Notes: generated from the sequence alone by a model not told the origin. Counted from the first letter of the stretch, positions 32,066 through 43,660 are shown. The stretch: DNA of 47,500 nt from Selaginella moellendorffii (GCF_000143415.4 NW_003314320.1:928731-976230), one strand, 5' to 3'. Program-made: numbers and translations.

Positions 32066-34040
32066 GATTAATGGTTTAAAGCTAGATGCTGATCTTCGAA
32101 GGCTTCCAGGCGCTGTGGATGAACGATTGTTTTCTTTCTCGGGTGTCGATCACACAGATATCTGTTTGAGTCCTTTACCACCACGGGAGGTTCCAAACAC
32201 CTCAAAGTCAAGCATCACGAACTTAAACTTGGACACCTTGGGAAGCTCAGCCGACCGGTTGAGAGATCCCACGATGAGAGTCTTATAAACTCTCATCCTC
32301 GCCAGACGAATCACCATAAGAGATTAGAATCACCAAAGCTCCTGCGCAAACAACATTTCAATCCAACTCTACACGATTGCGAAGGCAGGATCTAATAGTG
32401 GATCAAACTCTATAATGCTTACCACACTCAGGGGAAGTTCCTCGTGTTTCAACCAGGCATAGACACACATACTACAAACTGGTCGTCTAGATTTGAGGCA
32501 CAGGCTATGCCTCACGAAACTAGACTGGTAAATATACCACTATCACACTGTGAAAGCTGCCAAAACACCCGGTGTTTATAAAATTAGAAACAAGCCATGG
32601 ATGAGCAGCAACAGTGAAACCAACAGTGCCATAGTGATCCACATTCACCAAAATACTTACTCTAGAAAAAAAACTTGTATAAACAACTTGGAAGAAGGCC
32701 ATGGCGACAAAGCCTCTCTGGGGACTGGACAGCGCCGCCTAGAGATCCTTCCGCTTGTTTTCATGTACCACCTTTGTTTGGGAGTGCGTGAGGTGGAATA
32801 TACCCGTCGTACCATGGGATTTCTTCCTCTTTTTTTTCTTTCGCCCACTGTAACAAACGGCACTGTCTGGGGAATATATGCGTATACGATCGATCGGGCT
32901 CCATGACGGCTCCGTCAACCTTTCCTTTGCTGAAAAGATCGGTGGTGAAAAGTCGCGTTTGACGCATGCATTTGTACGTGTTGCTCGTCACCTTTTTGGC
33001 TTTTGGAATCCAAGCTCTTGGAGGGACTAACTCGCTCCCATTTCTCGCAAAGTTTAGTTGATATCGTCAGGTACCTTTGGTTTGATTGGCGGTGCTCCAA
33101 AATCCAACCTAGTAAAACTCACCATGCAAGAACAGTGGCACACCCAAGATTCGCTAAACAAGCCCCATTCTTGGAATGCAACAAAACCTTTGATTAACAA
33201 AACGTTTGCTCTCATTTGATTAAGTTCCTGGCGATTTAACAATCCATGCGAATGGAGTGATTACATTCCTGGCGATTTAACAATCCATGCAACTGGAGCA
33301 TCTTCGCTGGATTTTCGGGAGCATTGAAATTTCAGTTGTTGAGTGATCCCATTCTCCAGTTTGGCACTTTCCTCGGGTTTTGTTGTTAACACCACTGTTG
33401 ATATCAGTGACACTGTTCCGTCCATAGCCAGTCTAGGCCTCTCCAGTCAGATATAGCAGCTTTGTAATCTATGACTGGCCAAAGAAACTTTTCCAATCGT
33501 TAAGATCACTATCGCGTTAAGCTCACTGTCATGTCGAAATGCGGGCTTGGATGTTTAGCCATTGCCAGCGAATTCGCTGCCTTACAGCGACCGCGGATCC
33601 TGGGAGCCACGACAAGTGAGAAAGGACCAGAGCAAAGGAAAGAAAGAAAAACTTACGCGATAACGACGCCAAAGTGATTCGCTATTCATATCAGTATGTC
33701 CTCGAAGGGGAGCAACGACAAGCCTGGGCCATGCCGAGCCGCCTCGTTCTTGTCTTACTACGCGTGCCATTCGCCACCAAGACGGAAAGTTCACGAACTC
33801 GTCGTCTCATCGTCTCTTAGATACTGGCTGGGAACTGGGCTCAATGCAGATCCAGCACGCCGACAACAGCATAGATGATCGGTTTGCGATCTGTCCCGGT
33901 CGATCAAAACTCTTGCAGTGGCCTGCCGGAGGAGCTCAGCTGCGATTCTAGCTTTCCCTGTCAGCGAGAGAGGATGAGTTAAGACAGGCAGAGGGAATAT
34001 AACGAAGACGTTGATACCTCAACGAGCTGGTCATAAGGTG
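32066..34040. other. SCL32 upstream region and intergenic DNA
   Basis: About 2 kb without a supported gene. Small open frames on both strands (for example 32550-32906, 33582-33794) show no domain or motif. It should hold the SCL32 promoter on its left and the 3' region of the long coiled-coil gene on its right. A 41 bp tandem duplication is listed separately. Confidence 0.45.
33217..33298. repeat. Two tandem copies of a 41 bp unit
   Basis: 33217-33257 and 33258-33298 share TTCCTGGCGATTTAACAATC and flanking bases with only a few differences. Confidence 0.85.
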
Positions 34041-37000
34041 TCAAGGAGCGCTTTTATCGTTTTTTTCGTTCTCAGGCAGCTCCTCAAGCGCTCTACGAGA
34101 AGGCACATGGATAGCAAAAATCTGGTTCTTCAGACGAAGGGGTACGCTGCTCTGCTTCTCGCTGTCCAAACTGTGGAACCAGTCTTGCACGGTTTTCACG
34201 TAGTCCAAGCTCAGAACGTCCAGGCCTTGACTGTCGGTTGCATCATCGTCATCTGTCAACCGTGGAGCCCTTTTATCATGAACTGACAGCTCCAACAGGG
34301 CAGCTGCCGCAACCAGGCGAGTCGCGAAGGAAAACCTTCCTTGCTCATGGTTCCCATCTTCAAGTATAAAAGCCAAGCTTTGTCTCAGCTTGTCAACACC
34401 AGGCATTTCCTGGCCACCTTCCAAGCCTAGCCTGTAATGACACTAAATTAGAACAAGTATGAGTGTTTAGTGATAAATACCTTCCTAGGCTACCAAGGAG
34501 ATGAGCAACGCCTCCTACTGTCGTTTGTGCAACACCAGGCGCCACAAGGACCCATAATCTCTCTACGATAAGATTGTTGTATGTCCATTCCCATCCCTGA
34601 ACAACATGTCATTGATGAAACCCGAAAGAAGAAGACACTTACCATGTGAAAGGAGATAAGCTCCAGAGCCTCGACAGCTTCATGAAACTGGATGGGCCAA
34701 GCTTCGGTCTCTTCAAAACAGCTCGAGCTTATACGTTGACACTCCATTTCCTTTATGAAATCAAAACCCGGTAAGTTGGAAGTGCAGAGAAGGTCGAGTG
34801 TGGCCCGTACAACCTCCTGTACAGTGGCGTCAACCGAAACTTCGAAGTGCTCTAGTAGCTTCCTGTCCTGTAGCTTCCCATCTAAACTGGCAAGCGCACC
34901 ACATTGTTGCGGAACCACCACCTCCGCAATCAGCTCGGAAGCAACACATCGGATCACTGTATCTGAGAGGAGCTGTTTCGAAACCGAGGCAAATGAAGCC
35001 AAAACGGTGACCAACAGACCGACATCCATCAGGCTCCAGCGTAGAATCTTGTGAGTGATCTTGCGCAAGAGCCGGAAATGGCCAGATATGTTGCATAGAG
35101 TTGCGAGGAGCTTACTAGCAGCAGCAACCTCGTCCGCTGTTGCTTTAGCAGCAAAACAATCTAGTCTGTGAACTTCCTTTTCGTCTCTTGTCATTATAGC
35201 CATAAAAAACTGAGTTTCGCCGAAGATAAGGAAACTGGAGAGAAGCCTCAGCAGTGTATCAAAGGCCACACGCTTTCCAGTTAAAACTGTAGCATACAGC
35301 AACATATCAGATTCTGATGTATTTTTTTAAAAGGGATGCTACTGACCATTGCAGAGAAAGCTCCCGAACTGGAAAACCACGTTACCATGAAACAGTCTCG
35401 TCGTTAGGATGTTGACAATGCTCGAAGTTACTACCAGCAAGGATGACCTGCCAAAGATGTTAGAATCCTGCAGCCCAAGACAAGCATGCTCACCTCAGTG
35501 TTATGTTCAAAGCCAGGCCACTGGCTCTCGATTCAAACTCTTGCTTCCATGATTCTGAAGGCTTCAAAAGCCCGTCATCACCCACGAAGCAGCCGGCAAC
35601 TATCTCCATATCCAAAACGCTCTGGTTCGGGCAATCTTCATTTGATAAAATAGCCCCGCGCACTTCTTTCGCATCAGAAAACCAAATGCGCAGCTCGTCT
35701 CGATCATCGAAATTCAGTTGACCCCCACGTTCCTCAACGACAGCTTGAGGAGCTGTAGAAAGCAACCTTGGACTGAGTTGATACCTGGTCACGGTGTCCA
35801 AGTCTGCGGCATGTCCAGTGTCCTGTTCGCGGCCTCGAACTATCAAAACTTCTGATTTCCCAGTATTCTGTTGGCAGGCTTCATCCTTGGAAGAGCCTTG
35901 GACCTTCCAGACTTCTGCTCTTCCAATATTTTGTTGGCAGCTTTGAACGTTTGGAACTTCTGAAGCATGTCCTGAAACATCCTGAGGTGACGCAGCCGTG
36001 CACGGTCGAGTCTCCGAGTTGCTAATCGCAGTTTGTGCCCGCGACGGAACCTCAGGTAAGTTTGGCGAATGCAGATTCTTTTTCGCGTCCAGCCACTTTT
36101 CAACGAGAACCTCCATCTCCGAGTCATCATCAATGACGACAGCATCCACCTTCAGTTTCCGCTTTTTCCTGCTCGCCTGTGCTTTCGATGAAAGTTTAGA
36201 ATTGGTTGCCTCAGCTCCACTTCTCTTTCTCTTTTTACGCTGTTTCGCTTGAGGAGACTCACTGTGATTAAGTGCTTGTTCCAGCTCACACAGTTTGACC
36301 TCCATTCTCGAATGCGCCCGTTTCTCCTTGTGAATTAGGCGGCTGAGTGAGTGCAACAGCTTTTTTGCTGTTTTTCCTGCCCCACCACAATCGTCCTGAA
36401 CAGTTAAGTCTGACCCATCCTTTGCAGTCTCATAAACCGGGTCTTTGTCCTGCGTGGCTTTGGCAGTATAAGCCTTCGCCTGCTCGTGATTCTCGCCATG
36501 CACAACAGAGCCTGTTTTCTTCGATGCCGACGTCAATGGTTGAAGTATGTCTGCAATTCCGGGTATCACTTGAATGGCGCCGGTTGAAGTGGAAGTATAC
36601 CGAGAGTCCCGGACCACACTCTGACGATTTAAGTCAGGCCTTTGTTGTTGAGATCTCGGAGGTAGCTTCGATGGAGTTTTCCTAGCGACGGCCTCCGTGG
36701 GCTTTGCGGTCTTTACGGCTGTGGGCTGCCGCAACTGGTTCAGTTGATCGACATATTGTGCATTTTGTGTCTCCAACGCTGCCAACCTCGTAGACAGCGC
36801 GGCCATTTCCTTTTGAGAAGTGCTGACAGTTCCCTGGAGAGCTTTAAGTCCATTTTGAGCCTGCAAGTTCTGTCCACCGGCTGTTGGAAGCGCATTGACC
36901 TGTAACATCTGTTCAGTACTTCTACGTAGCACGAGGTTGAAAGGCATACCTTAGCCGTCAGGTTCTTCTCAAGACTTATACATACTCTTTGCGCTGTTTC

Positions 37001-37829
37001 GCTGGTGGTTACAGCTGCACGAACGCCATCCACGGCCACTCTCACCTGTAAGATTTATTCTTTAAGCAAAAGAAAAGCGAACATAAATCAGTACCTCGTT
37101 ACGCAAATGCTGCACTTCTTTCCGATCAGCTGCCTGTGTGGCCTCCAGGAAATCTATCCTGGCTATTGCCATGGCTAGTGTTTCCTTCAAAGACCGGCCC
37201 TCCACCTCCAGCACTAGCCGGGCGTTCTTCTCTTTCTCAGCAGCCTGTCTTTCCATTGCAGCACGCTCACGCTCTTTTTCGCAATCTGTCAACAAAAGAA
37301 TACAACACGAGAGTGAGCTCCTCGACAAAGTCATCCACCATTCCTACCAATTTGAGACTAAGAGTCCCTGTCTCAGGATCATGCACAAAGAAGCAAGACT
37401 GGTATTGTAAACACCAGTGTGTTGCCTGCCTCATTGTGCAATCCCCAATGGCTCGCATCGTTATGAGAGCCTTTACAAGCAAGACTTGGGCCAAAAACGA
37501 TAGACAGATCCCTATGGAAGGGTTCCGGGGGATTAGATGATCACCACAAGAGCAAAAGACGAAGAAAAAAGTTTGCGAGTAAAGAGATAGAGCCACACAC
37601 CTCGTCGTAGAGCGTCATTCTCTTGCATAACCTTGTCGGCGGCCTCCAGCTTCTCCTTGAGCATCGATATCGCCTGCCGTAGCTTCTTTCTCCCGGCATC
37701 GCTCTTCTCGAGCTTCTCCGCGAGCTGCAGCGATCGATTGACAGACTCGATTTCGATCAAATCGCGAAAGAATCTAGGATATACCTGCTTGCAGCAAGGA
37801 TTCGGAGCAGCAGCAGTGCCGTTTTCCAT
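34041..37829 (-). CDS. Large plant coiled-coil protein, possibly MEE22/EMB1611-like
   Basis: Nine minus-strand exons splice to 1037 residues: 37829-37785, 37724-37601, 37285-37095, 37045-36950, 36899-35494, 35447-35347, 35286-34643, 34596-34481, 34431-34041. The N-terminus has NPCC followed by a coiled coil (KLRQAISMLKEKLEAADKV). Exons 3-5 continue with coiled coil (ERAAMERQAAEKEKNARLV, QKEMAALSTRLAALE). The middle is low-complexity with basic clusters (KQRKKRKR, RKKRKLK) that look like nuclear localisation signals. The last 330 residues look globular and helical (ILRWSLMDVGLL, GWEWTYNNLIVERLW, RFSFATRLVAAAALLEL). The NPCC and coiled-coil start and the late WEWTYNNLI region recall plant MEE22/EMB1611, but that is from memory and unchecked. 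The splice model is phase-consistent throughout. The first intron (60 bases) lacks a stop and could be retained. Confidence 0.72.
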
Positions 37830-37997
37830 CCCCGCGAAGCATCAGTCGCGGAGCCCTAGCATCGCCTCCAGCTCCGCCATCGCCTCGACGAACCCTAAAT
37901 TAGAATGCCAAAAGAATATTTACTGGAATATCTGGCGATGAATAGAAGAAGAACAGGACGAGAGGGCTAAAGAGAAGAACGCTCTCTCGTCTCAAGA
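37830..37997. promoter_or_regulatory. 168 bp bidirectional promoter
   Basis: Only 168 bases separate the divergent start codons of the coiled-coil gene and the F-box/PP2 gene. A telo-box AACCCTAA lies at 37891-37898. There is no TATA box. The two genes probably share regulatory sequence. Confidence 0.55.
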
Positions 37998-39245
37998 ATG
38001 TCGAGCCTCGGCGATCTTCCCATCGATTGCATTGCGGCGATCATCGGGCGGACAACGCCGCTGGATGCGTGCCGCCTCGCGTCGGTGAGCCAGGCCTTCT
38101 CGGCGGCGGCGAGCTCCGAGCTCGTGTGGCAGGGGCTGCTCCCATCGGATGTGCGCGGCGAGTGCTGCGATTACAGGGATGGATGGAAGAGCTGGAAGGA
38201 GCTCCTCCAGGCCCTGGCGGAGGGGATCTTCGTGAGTGGAGGCCGGCAGAAATATTTGCTGCTGCGACGCACCGGCGGGGTGTGTAGGATCCTGTCCGTG
38301 GCCGGGATGGGCGTGACCTGGGGCCAGGACGCGAGATTTTGGCGCTGGGAGGACTCGCGGAGTTCTTGCTTTGGCAAGGTAAGAAATCCCTCCTCTCTTT
38401 CATTCTTCTTGTTCCATTGCCGCCTTCTTTCTTTCTTTGCATCGAGCGATCGATTGATAGCTCGGCCTCCTGGGCTAGCACTGCCATTCCGATATTTCGA
38501 TTCTTCGTCTTCCACTTTGAGCTCCATTGCAAAATCTTGCCTTGCCCTCTCCATAGCTCCAAGCAGCTCGATACGAGGATTGCTCGCATTGATGGATGGA
38601 TTCCATCGCCAGGGGGGGATAAGCTTTGCTTGGAAATGTCTCTTCGTCATATTGCAGTGTTTCTGGGGTCTTTCTCTTGCGTTGCTTAGAGCATCCCTTC
38701 ACCTAATCTTCTTCTCTACTTAGAAACTTTTCTTTTTCTTTCCTCGCGACAGTTTGTGATTGGCCGATCTAGTTTTTTCTTTCTTTCACGAGAGAGTGAT
38801 TGATTGATTGATCACGTCGAACTCTTCCTTTTCTTGATCGCAGGTAGCGCACTTACTCGCGGTTTGCCGGCTGGAAGTGTTTGGGAAATGGAAATGCTCG
38901 CTAACTCCGGGGAAGTACTCGGCCACTTGGAGGCTCAAGGTAGCAAACCCGCAATTCGGACAGATCCTCTATCTCGCCTGGAAGAAGCCGCTGCTCTTCC
39001 GGCTCAAGATCACGCACGGCAAAGTCTTGGAGAAGGAGCTGGACCTGATGAAGCAGGTCCCAGTCACTGGGTTCGAGCAGTGGTTTGAGTTTGAGGTCGG
39101 GCAGATCGTCGTGGAGGGCGAGAGATTGATCGCCCAGCCGCTGGAGCTCGAGTTTTGCATCCGGGAAGTGGATTGCAGCTACTGGAAGGGTGGGCTGTAT
39201 CTAGATTGCTTGACGCTGAGGCCGACGGAGGAGGAGAAAAACTAG
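37998..39245 (+). CDS. F-box protein with PP2 (phloem protein 2-like) domain
   Basis: Probable SCF ubiquitin-ligase adaptor with a lectin-like PP2 domain. Exons 37998-38378 and 38844-39245 give 260 residues. The F-box is at residues about 4-45 (LGDLPIDCIAAIIGRTTPLD, then SVSQAFSAAASSELVW). The PP2 domain begins at about 95 (MGVTWGQDARFWRW) and continues in exon 2 with VAHLLAVCRLEVFGKWKCSL and FEFEVGQIVVEG, ending TLRPTEEEKN. Length and order match plant F-box/PP2 proteins. The intron is 465 bases, long for this window, and CT-rich near its ends. It is head-to-head with the coiled-coil gene, 168 bases between starts. Confidence 0.9.
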
Positions 39246-39680
39246 CTCCTCTTTCCCGGCTGGATAGAGAGCTTGGATCGAGTGGATGATCCATCGATCA
39301 TCTCATCAGCGTAAGTTATGTGTAAGTTATGTTGGTTATGCGAGATAGAAGAAGTGCCTAGATTTTTCTTTGTAGATTGCTTGTAGATACCGTAAACAAA
39401 ATGAGAACAAAAAAAGATCTGGTCTTGTTCTATGCGGAGAAAATGCTGCGAGAGATTGAAACTCTGCCGGGTGTGCGTGTGGGGGTCACATAAGAGAGAA
39501 AAGATTCATGGAAAGCTTGACAACACAGAGAGTGAGAATAAAAGAAGGGTCTCTTTCGCGAATCGAGAGGAGCCCACTTGTTCTTGATCGTCTCCTCGGA
39601 GACGTTTCTTGCCAAGTCTATCCATTTGGGCGGCAATAATGCATCACGAATCGACAAACCACTGACGAAGAAAGGAAAAA
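39246..39680. other. 3' flank of the F-box/PP2 gene and leader of the PPR gene
   Basis: 435 bases with no frame of note. Its first part is likely 3' untranslated sequence. Nothing regulatory was recognised. Confidence 0.4.
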
Positions 39681-41480
39681 TTGATTGCTTTTCATTTTGG
39701 ATGTAGGCTTCCAATTCACTCCATTCGATCGATCAAATGTATGAGGGTGGAGAAGCTGACCGCGGCGCTCAACAATCTCAGCCTCAAGGCCGACACCGCG
39801 ACCTACGCATCGCTGCTCCGCCAATGCCGCGACTCGCAAGCGCTTATCGAAGGCAAGATGGCACACACGCACATCGCCAAGAACGGGTACGGGAACGACA
39901 CCTACATCGCCAATCTCTTGATCGAGATGTACGGTGCGTGCCGCCGGCTGGATCTGGCGGGCTCCGTGTTCGACGGCATGATCCACCGCAATGTCTACAC
40001 CTGGAACATCATGTTTGCAGCAAATGCCCAAAACGGGCATTTGCATCGAGCGAAATGGCTGTTTGACACGATGCCGGAGAGAGACTCTGTCTCGTGGAGT
40101 GCAGTCTTACACATGTACGAGCAGAACTTTTGCATGGCCGAAACGCTCCGAGTGTTTCAGATGATCCCTCGGCCTGATGTTATTGCTTGGACTGTTTTGA
40201 TTGCAGCATTTGCCAAAAAGGGGCATTTGCTGGAGGCTCAGAGGCTGTTTGACGAGCTTGATTGTCCAAACACCGTCACCTGGAACGTGATGATCCAGGC
40301 GTACGCACAAAGAGGAGACCTCGACCGCGCAAGCGAGCTTGTCACCCGGATGCCGTCTCCGGATGTTGTATCCTGGACTGCCATCGTAACTGCAAATGCC
40401 TACCACGGCAATCTCTCCCGAGCGCGTCGTCTCTTCGATGCAATGCCGCAGCAAAGCATCGTTTCTTGGAACGCAATTGTGCAATCACACGCACTCCACG
40501 GAGAGATGGAAGAAGCGCACAATCTCTTCGACGAGATGCCAAGGCGGAACGTAGTGTCCTGGACGAGCATGGTCGCATCGTATGCCAAAAACGGGTATTT
40601 GCATGACGCGAGGAGCATGTTTGATTTGATGCCGGAGCAGGACACTGCGTCTTGGAACGCAATCTTAGACGCTTACGGCGATTGCGGTGATGTTGCGGAG
40701 GCTAAGAAGATCTTCGTTTCCGCCCCGGAGAGAAACGTCGTGTCGTGGACGGCGCTCATCAAAGCATTTGCTGCGAGTTTGGATCCAGAGGACGCTGCGA
40801 CAGCTCTGCAACTCCCCGTGATCATGGATCTCGAGGGTGTTGCACCGGACGAAGTGACATTCATCGCGGCAATCGATGCGTGCGCCGGGCTCGCAGCGCT
40901 GGCCGAGGGGCGGCGATTCCACGCTGCGATCCGGGACGAGGAGCTGGAGGAGCACTTCATAGTCGGGACCTCGATCGTCGGGATGTACGGGAAGTGTGGT
41001 CGAGTGGAAGAGGCGCGCGCGGTGTTTGATCGGATGCCCGTGAGGAACGACGCGGCCTGGAACTCGATCATGCTCGCGTATGCGCAGAACGATCGCCCAT
41101 CCATCTCGATCGACCTCTTCCTCGCGATGCTGCTGGATGGAACGAAACCGGATGGGATCACCATGGTGACTGTTCTCTTTGCGTGCAGCCACGCCGGTCT
41201 GATCGATCCGGCGCGGGTGTTTTTCCTGGCGCTCGCGGCCGGGGAGTTCTCGGGCTTGGATCATCCATGCCTTGATCACTACGTTTGCATGGTGGATTTG
41301 TTCGCTAGAGCTGGAGAGATCAAGCGTGCTTGGGAGATATTTGGGTGTATGCCGTTCGAGCCGGACGAGTTGGCCTGGACTACAGTGGCGAGCGCCGTCA
41401 AGAGGAACGCGGGTGTCAACACGAGCGAGATTTTTCCATCCTCGATCTTCAAACGAGCTAAGGCACTGAGAACTTCCTGA
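39681..41480 (+). CDS. PLS-class pentatricopeptide repeat protein, truncated C-terminus
   Basis: Intronless, 599 residues. Such proteins bind organelle RNA, usually for editing or processing. About 15-16 motifs are visible, including a run of nine or ten 31-residue S-type motifs (NVYTWNIMFAANAQNGHLHR, DVVSWTAIVTANAYHGNLSR, NVVSWTSMVASYAKNGYLHD), then longer L/S motifs (HFIVGTSIVGMYGKCGRVEE, HYVCMVDLFARAGEIKRAWE). The frame ends at the point where an E domain should continue (DELAWTTVASAVKRNAG). The last 25 or so residues come from a tandem repeat that runs on past the stop. No E, E+ or DYW domain is present, so it is either an alternative terminus or a truncated, perhaps non-functional copy. 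The start at 39681 adds a possible targeting peptide (FHFGCRLPIHSIRSIK); the ATG at 39741 is an alternative. Confidence 0.88.
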   Translation: MIAFHFGCRLPIHSIRSIKCMRVEKLTAALNNLSLKADTATYASLLRQCRDSQALIEGKMAHTHIAKNGYGNDTYIANLLIEMYGACRRLDLAGSVFDGMIHRNVYTWNIMFAANAQNGHLHRAKWLFDTMPERDSVSWSAVLHMYEQNFCMAETLRVFQMIPRPDVIAWTVLIAAFAKKGHLLEAQRLFDELDCPNTVTWNVMIQAYAQRGDLDRASELVTRMPSPDVVSWTAIVTANAYHGNLSRARRLFDAMPQQSIVSWNAIVQSHALHGEMEEAHNLFDEMPRRNVVSWTSMVASYAKNGYLHDARSMFDLMPEQDTASWNAILDAYGDCGDVAEAKKIFVSAPERNVVSWTALIKAFAASLDPEDAATALQLPVIMDLEGVAPDEVTFIAAIDACAGLAALAEGRRFHAAIRDEELEEHFIVGTSIVGMYGKCGRVEEARAVFDRMPVRNDAAWNSIMLAYAQNDRPSISIDLFLAMLLDGTKPDGITMVTVLFACSHAGLIDPARVFFLALAAGEFSGLDHPCLDHYVCMVDLFARAGEIKRAWEIFGCMPFEPDELAWTTVASAVKRNAGVNTSEIFPSSIFKRAKALRTS

Positions 41481-41730
41481 ATGTCTGCTTTAAACATTCG
41501 CGGAACTGAAAATCAATGATTTCCTCGATTTTTCCATCTTCAAGCGAGCTCAGTCTCTAAGAACTTCCTGTTCAAACATGAAAACCTCGTTTTGCCTTCA
41601 TGTACTTCGACCAGAGAACCGAGTGAGATTTTCCATCCGATCTTGAAGCGAGCTAAGTCCTGAAAGTCCGATTCAAACATCTCAGGCAGAGCTGAAAATA
41701 TATGATTTCCTTCATGAACCTCGCATGAAA
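41430..41730. repeat. Diverged tandem repeat at the PPR gene end
   Basis: Three imperfect units contain TTTTTCCATC, a form of ATCTTCAAGCGAGCTAAG, GAACTTCCTG and TTCAAACAT, two of them followed by CTGAAAAT and ATGATTTCCT (units near 41430-41526, 41527-41590 and 41628-41715). The first unit overlaps the last codons of the PPR frame. The rest of the gap to the arogenate dehydratase (about 41790-42160) shows nothing recognisable. Confidence 0.7.
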
Positions 41731-42160
41731 CCACGAAGCTAAGAACTTTCAGAGGCAATTCATATTCTTCTGTGTTGAATTCGCGCACTTGCGTTTATTC
41801 TCGCTTGAATTCCCAGGCCGCAAGTCCACTCCCGCGGCTTTAAAGTCATTTCTTAAGTCAAGAAATCGCGGCTCTCTTCTGGCGAGCATTAAAGCTTTTG
41901 GAGGAAGAACCTAAAGAATTGGTTGCTACATCACAATCGCCATCGTGATTCGTGCAGCTTTGCAGCAAAAACTTCCAATACAATCCACCATACGTTTGAG
42001 AAACCTGACAAAGTTTGGAGAGTCTAATCGTGACATCACAATGTTCTTCCATCAACTTGTGTGTCCTTCCCATCCTCTGGGAAGATTTATTTCATTCATT
42101 CGAGATTCGTGTTAATACAAAGGCAAATCTTGTGTTTGCAAGAAAAATCAATCACATGTT

Positions 42161-42202
42161 GCACGTGGTAGCCCGCGCGATTCACGTGGTATACCGCGCG
42201 GC
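42161..42202. repeat. Short G-box-containing direct repeat
   Basis: GCACGTGGTAGCCCGCGCGA and CACGTGGTATACCGCGCGGC occur in tandem with a 21-22 base period, just past the 3' end of the arogenate dehydratase gene. Two CACGTG cores are created. Function unknown; it lies in the likely 3' untranslated region. Confidence 0.6.
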
Positions 42203-42228
42203 ATAGAGTGCACACCGTGCGGTACCGG

Positions 42229-43557
42229 CTACGTGGTGCTGATCACCTTGGGCTTGCCGGGCGGTACCACCGGCGTCATGTCCATCGGGTAGCTCCCAAG
42301 AACCCTGATGAAGCTCGCGAACTCCTGGAGCTGCCCCAGCGCGTTCTGTGCCCGCGGATCCGCCATGGACGCCTCGAAATCGATGTAGAAGAGGTACTCG
42401 AAGTACTTCGCAGTGCCGTGGTTGCTATCATCCACGACGCGCACCGGCCGATTCTTTTGCGGCCGGCTCTCGATCTTGGTGAGATTGATGTTCCGGAGCG
42501 CGAAGGCCGAGAGCGCCTTGAACAGCGCCCCGGGCGCCTCCTCCAGCGCGAAGACGATGCTCGTCTTGAATCGCCGATCGGTGCGCGGGATGATGGGCTC
42601 GCGCGCCAGCATGAGGAAGCGCGTCATGTTGCCCGGATCGTCCTGGATGCCGCTGGCCAGCACGTCCATGCCGTAAATCTCCGCGGCGCGGGCGCTGGCC
42701 ACCGCCGCGGTGTCGCGGAGGTTGTTCGCCACGATGTGCTGCGCGGCACCGGCGGTATCGTCCACGGCTTCCCGCGCGGCCTGGAGCCCGAGGTTGGTCA
42801 GCGTGTGCTCCACCTGTGCTAGCGCTTGCGGGTGGCTGATCACTCGCCGGATCCCCTCGATCGAGGCGCCGGGGAGGGCCATGAGGCAGTGGTGGACTGG
42901 TAGCTGGACCTCGCCCACGATGTGGAGCCGGTGACGCAGGAGGAGATCGTAGTTCCGGTGGATGCTACCGCCGAGGGAGTTCTCGATGGGCAGTACCGCG
43001 CGGTCCGCGATCCAGAGCTCCACGGCCTGGAATGTGGCCTCGAATTGCTCGCAGGGGATGGGCTCGCATTCCGGGTAGGCCTTGGATGCCGCCGCCTCGC
43101 TGTACGCCCCCGGGACGCCCTGGTACGCGACGCGCAGCGTGGATCCGTGCGACGGCGGCATGGCGAGATCCGCAATGGACAGCGGCTTGGGCAGGATCAT
43201 CATCATGGACTTGGCGGCGGCGCCGTTTGATGCTGCTAGGATCTGGATGGATCCCTCTTTTAGATCGCCATTGATACCGCTACCGGTGTTCTTGGAGTGT
43301 TCGTGCTGCTCCTCGGGCTGGGCGGCGGACTGGCTGGAAACAATGGCGCAGTGGCTCTGCCATTGCGCGTGGCGGGAATTCCAGGCGTCGCGGGTGGCGT
43401 AGAATTCACCCAGATTGTAGCCTGCCATAGCCGGCTTGAATCGCTTCTTCTTGCTCTGCTGCTGGAGATTGAGGAGATGATCCCTCTGATTGGCGAGATT
43501 GGGGCTTCTCTTTTCGATCAGGAGCTTGCAACTGACTGGCGTGGCGGCACTGGCCAT
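42229..43557 (-). CDS. ADT: Arogenate dehydratase, plastid
   Basis: Converts arogenate (and possibly prephenate) to phenylalanine (or phenylpyruvate), the last step of phenylalanine synthesis in plastids. Intronless. The frame is open from 43635, but the ATG at 43557 ([13 protein letters not shown]) is preferred because a TATA box at 43661-43669 would place transcription start near 43630; this gives 442 residues. A plastid transit region and variable linker (about 1-140) precede the catalytic domain ([32 protein letters not shown]), with the TRF motif in [11 protein letters not shown] (about 312-314). The C-terminal ACT domain has GALF (343-346) and ESRP (363-366), the regions that bind Phe for feedback control. 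Single-exon structure is common in plant ADTs. Prephenate dehydratase activity cannot be excluded from sequence. Confidence 0.95.
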   Translation of the reverse strand: MASAATPVSCKLLIEKRSPNLANQRDHLLNLQQQSKKKRFKPAMAGYNLGEFYATRDAWNSRHAQWQSHCAIVSSQSAAQPEEQHEHSKNTGSGINGDLKEGSIQILAASNGAAAKSMMMILPKPLSIADLAMPPSHGSTLRVAYQGVPGAYSEAAASKAYPECEPIPCEQFEATFQAVELWIADRAVLPIENSLGGSIHRNYDLLLRHRLHIVGEVQLPVHHCLMALPGASIEGIRRVISHPQALAQVEHTLTNLGLQAAREAVDDTAGAAQHIVANNLRDTAAVASARAAEIYGMDVLASGIQDDPGNMTRFLMLAREPIIPRTDRRFKTSIVFALEEAPGALFKALSAFALRNINLTKIESRPQKNRPVRVVDDSNHGTAKYFEYLFYIDFEASMADPRAQNALGQLQEFASFIRVLGSYPMDMTPVVPPGKPKVISTT

Positions 43558-43660
43558 ACAACTCTTGGGAGCAAACAATCCGATTGATTGAATTGAGATG
43601 GATCGAATGAAAAGAAGCCCAAGTGCTGTTAGCACTGAGGGAAAAGAGTTAGGGATGGAG

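Noticed and set aside
42208-43587. Plus-strand frames of up to 204 codons opposite arogenate dehydratase
   Set aside because: Shadow frames caused by high GC content at third positions of the real gene.
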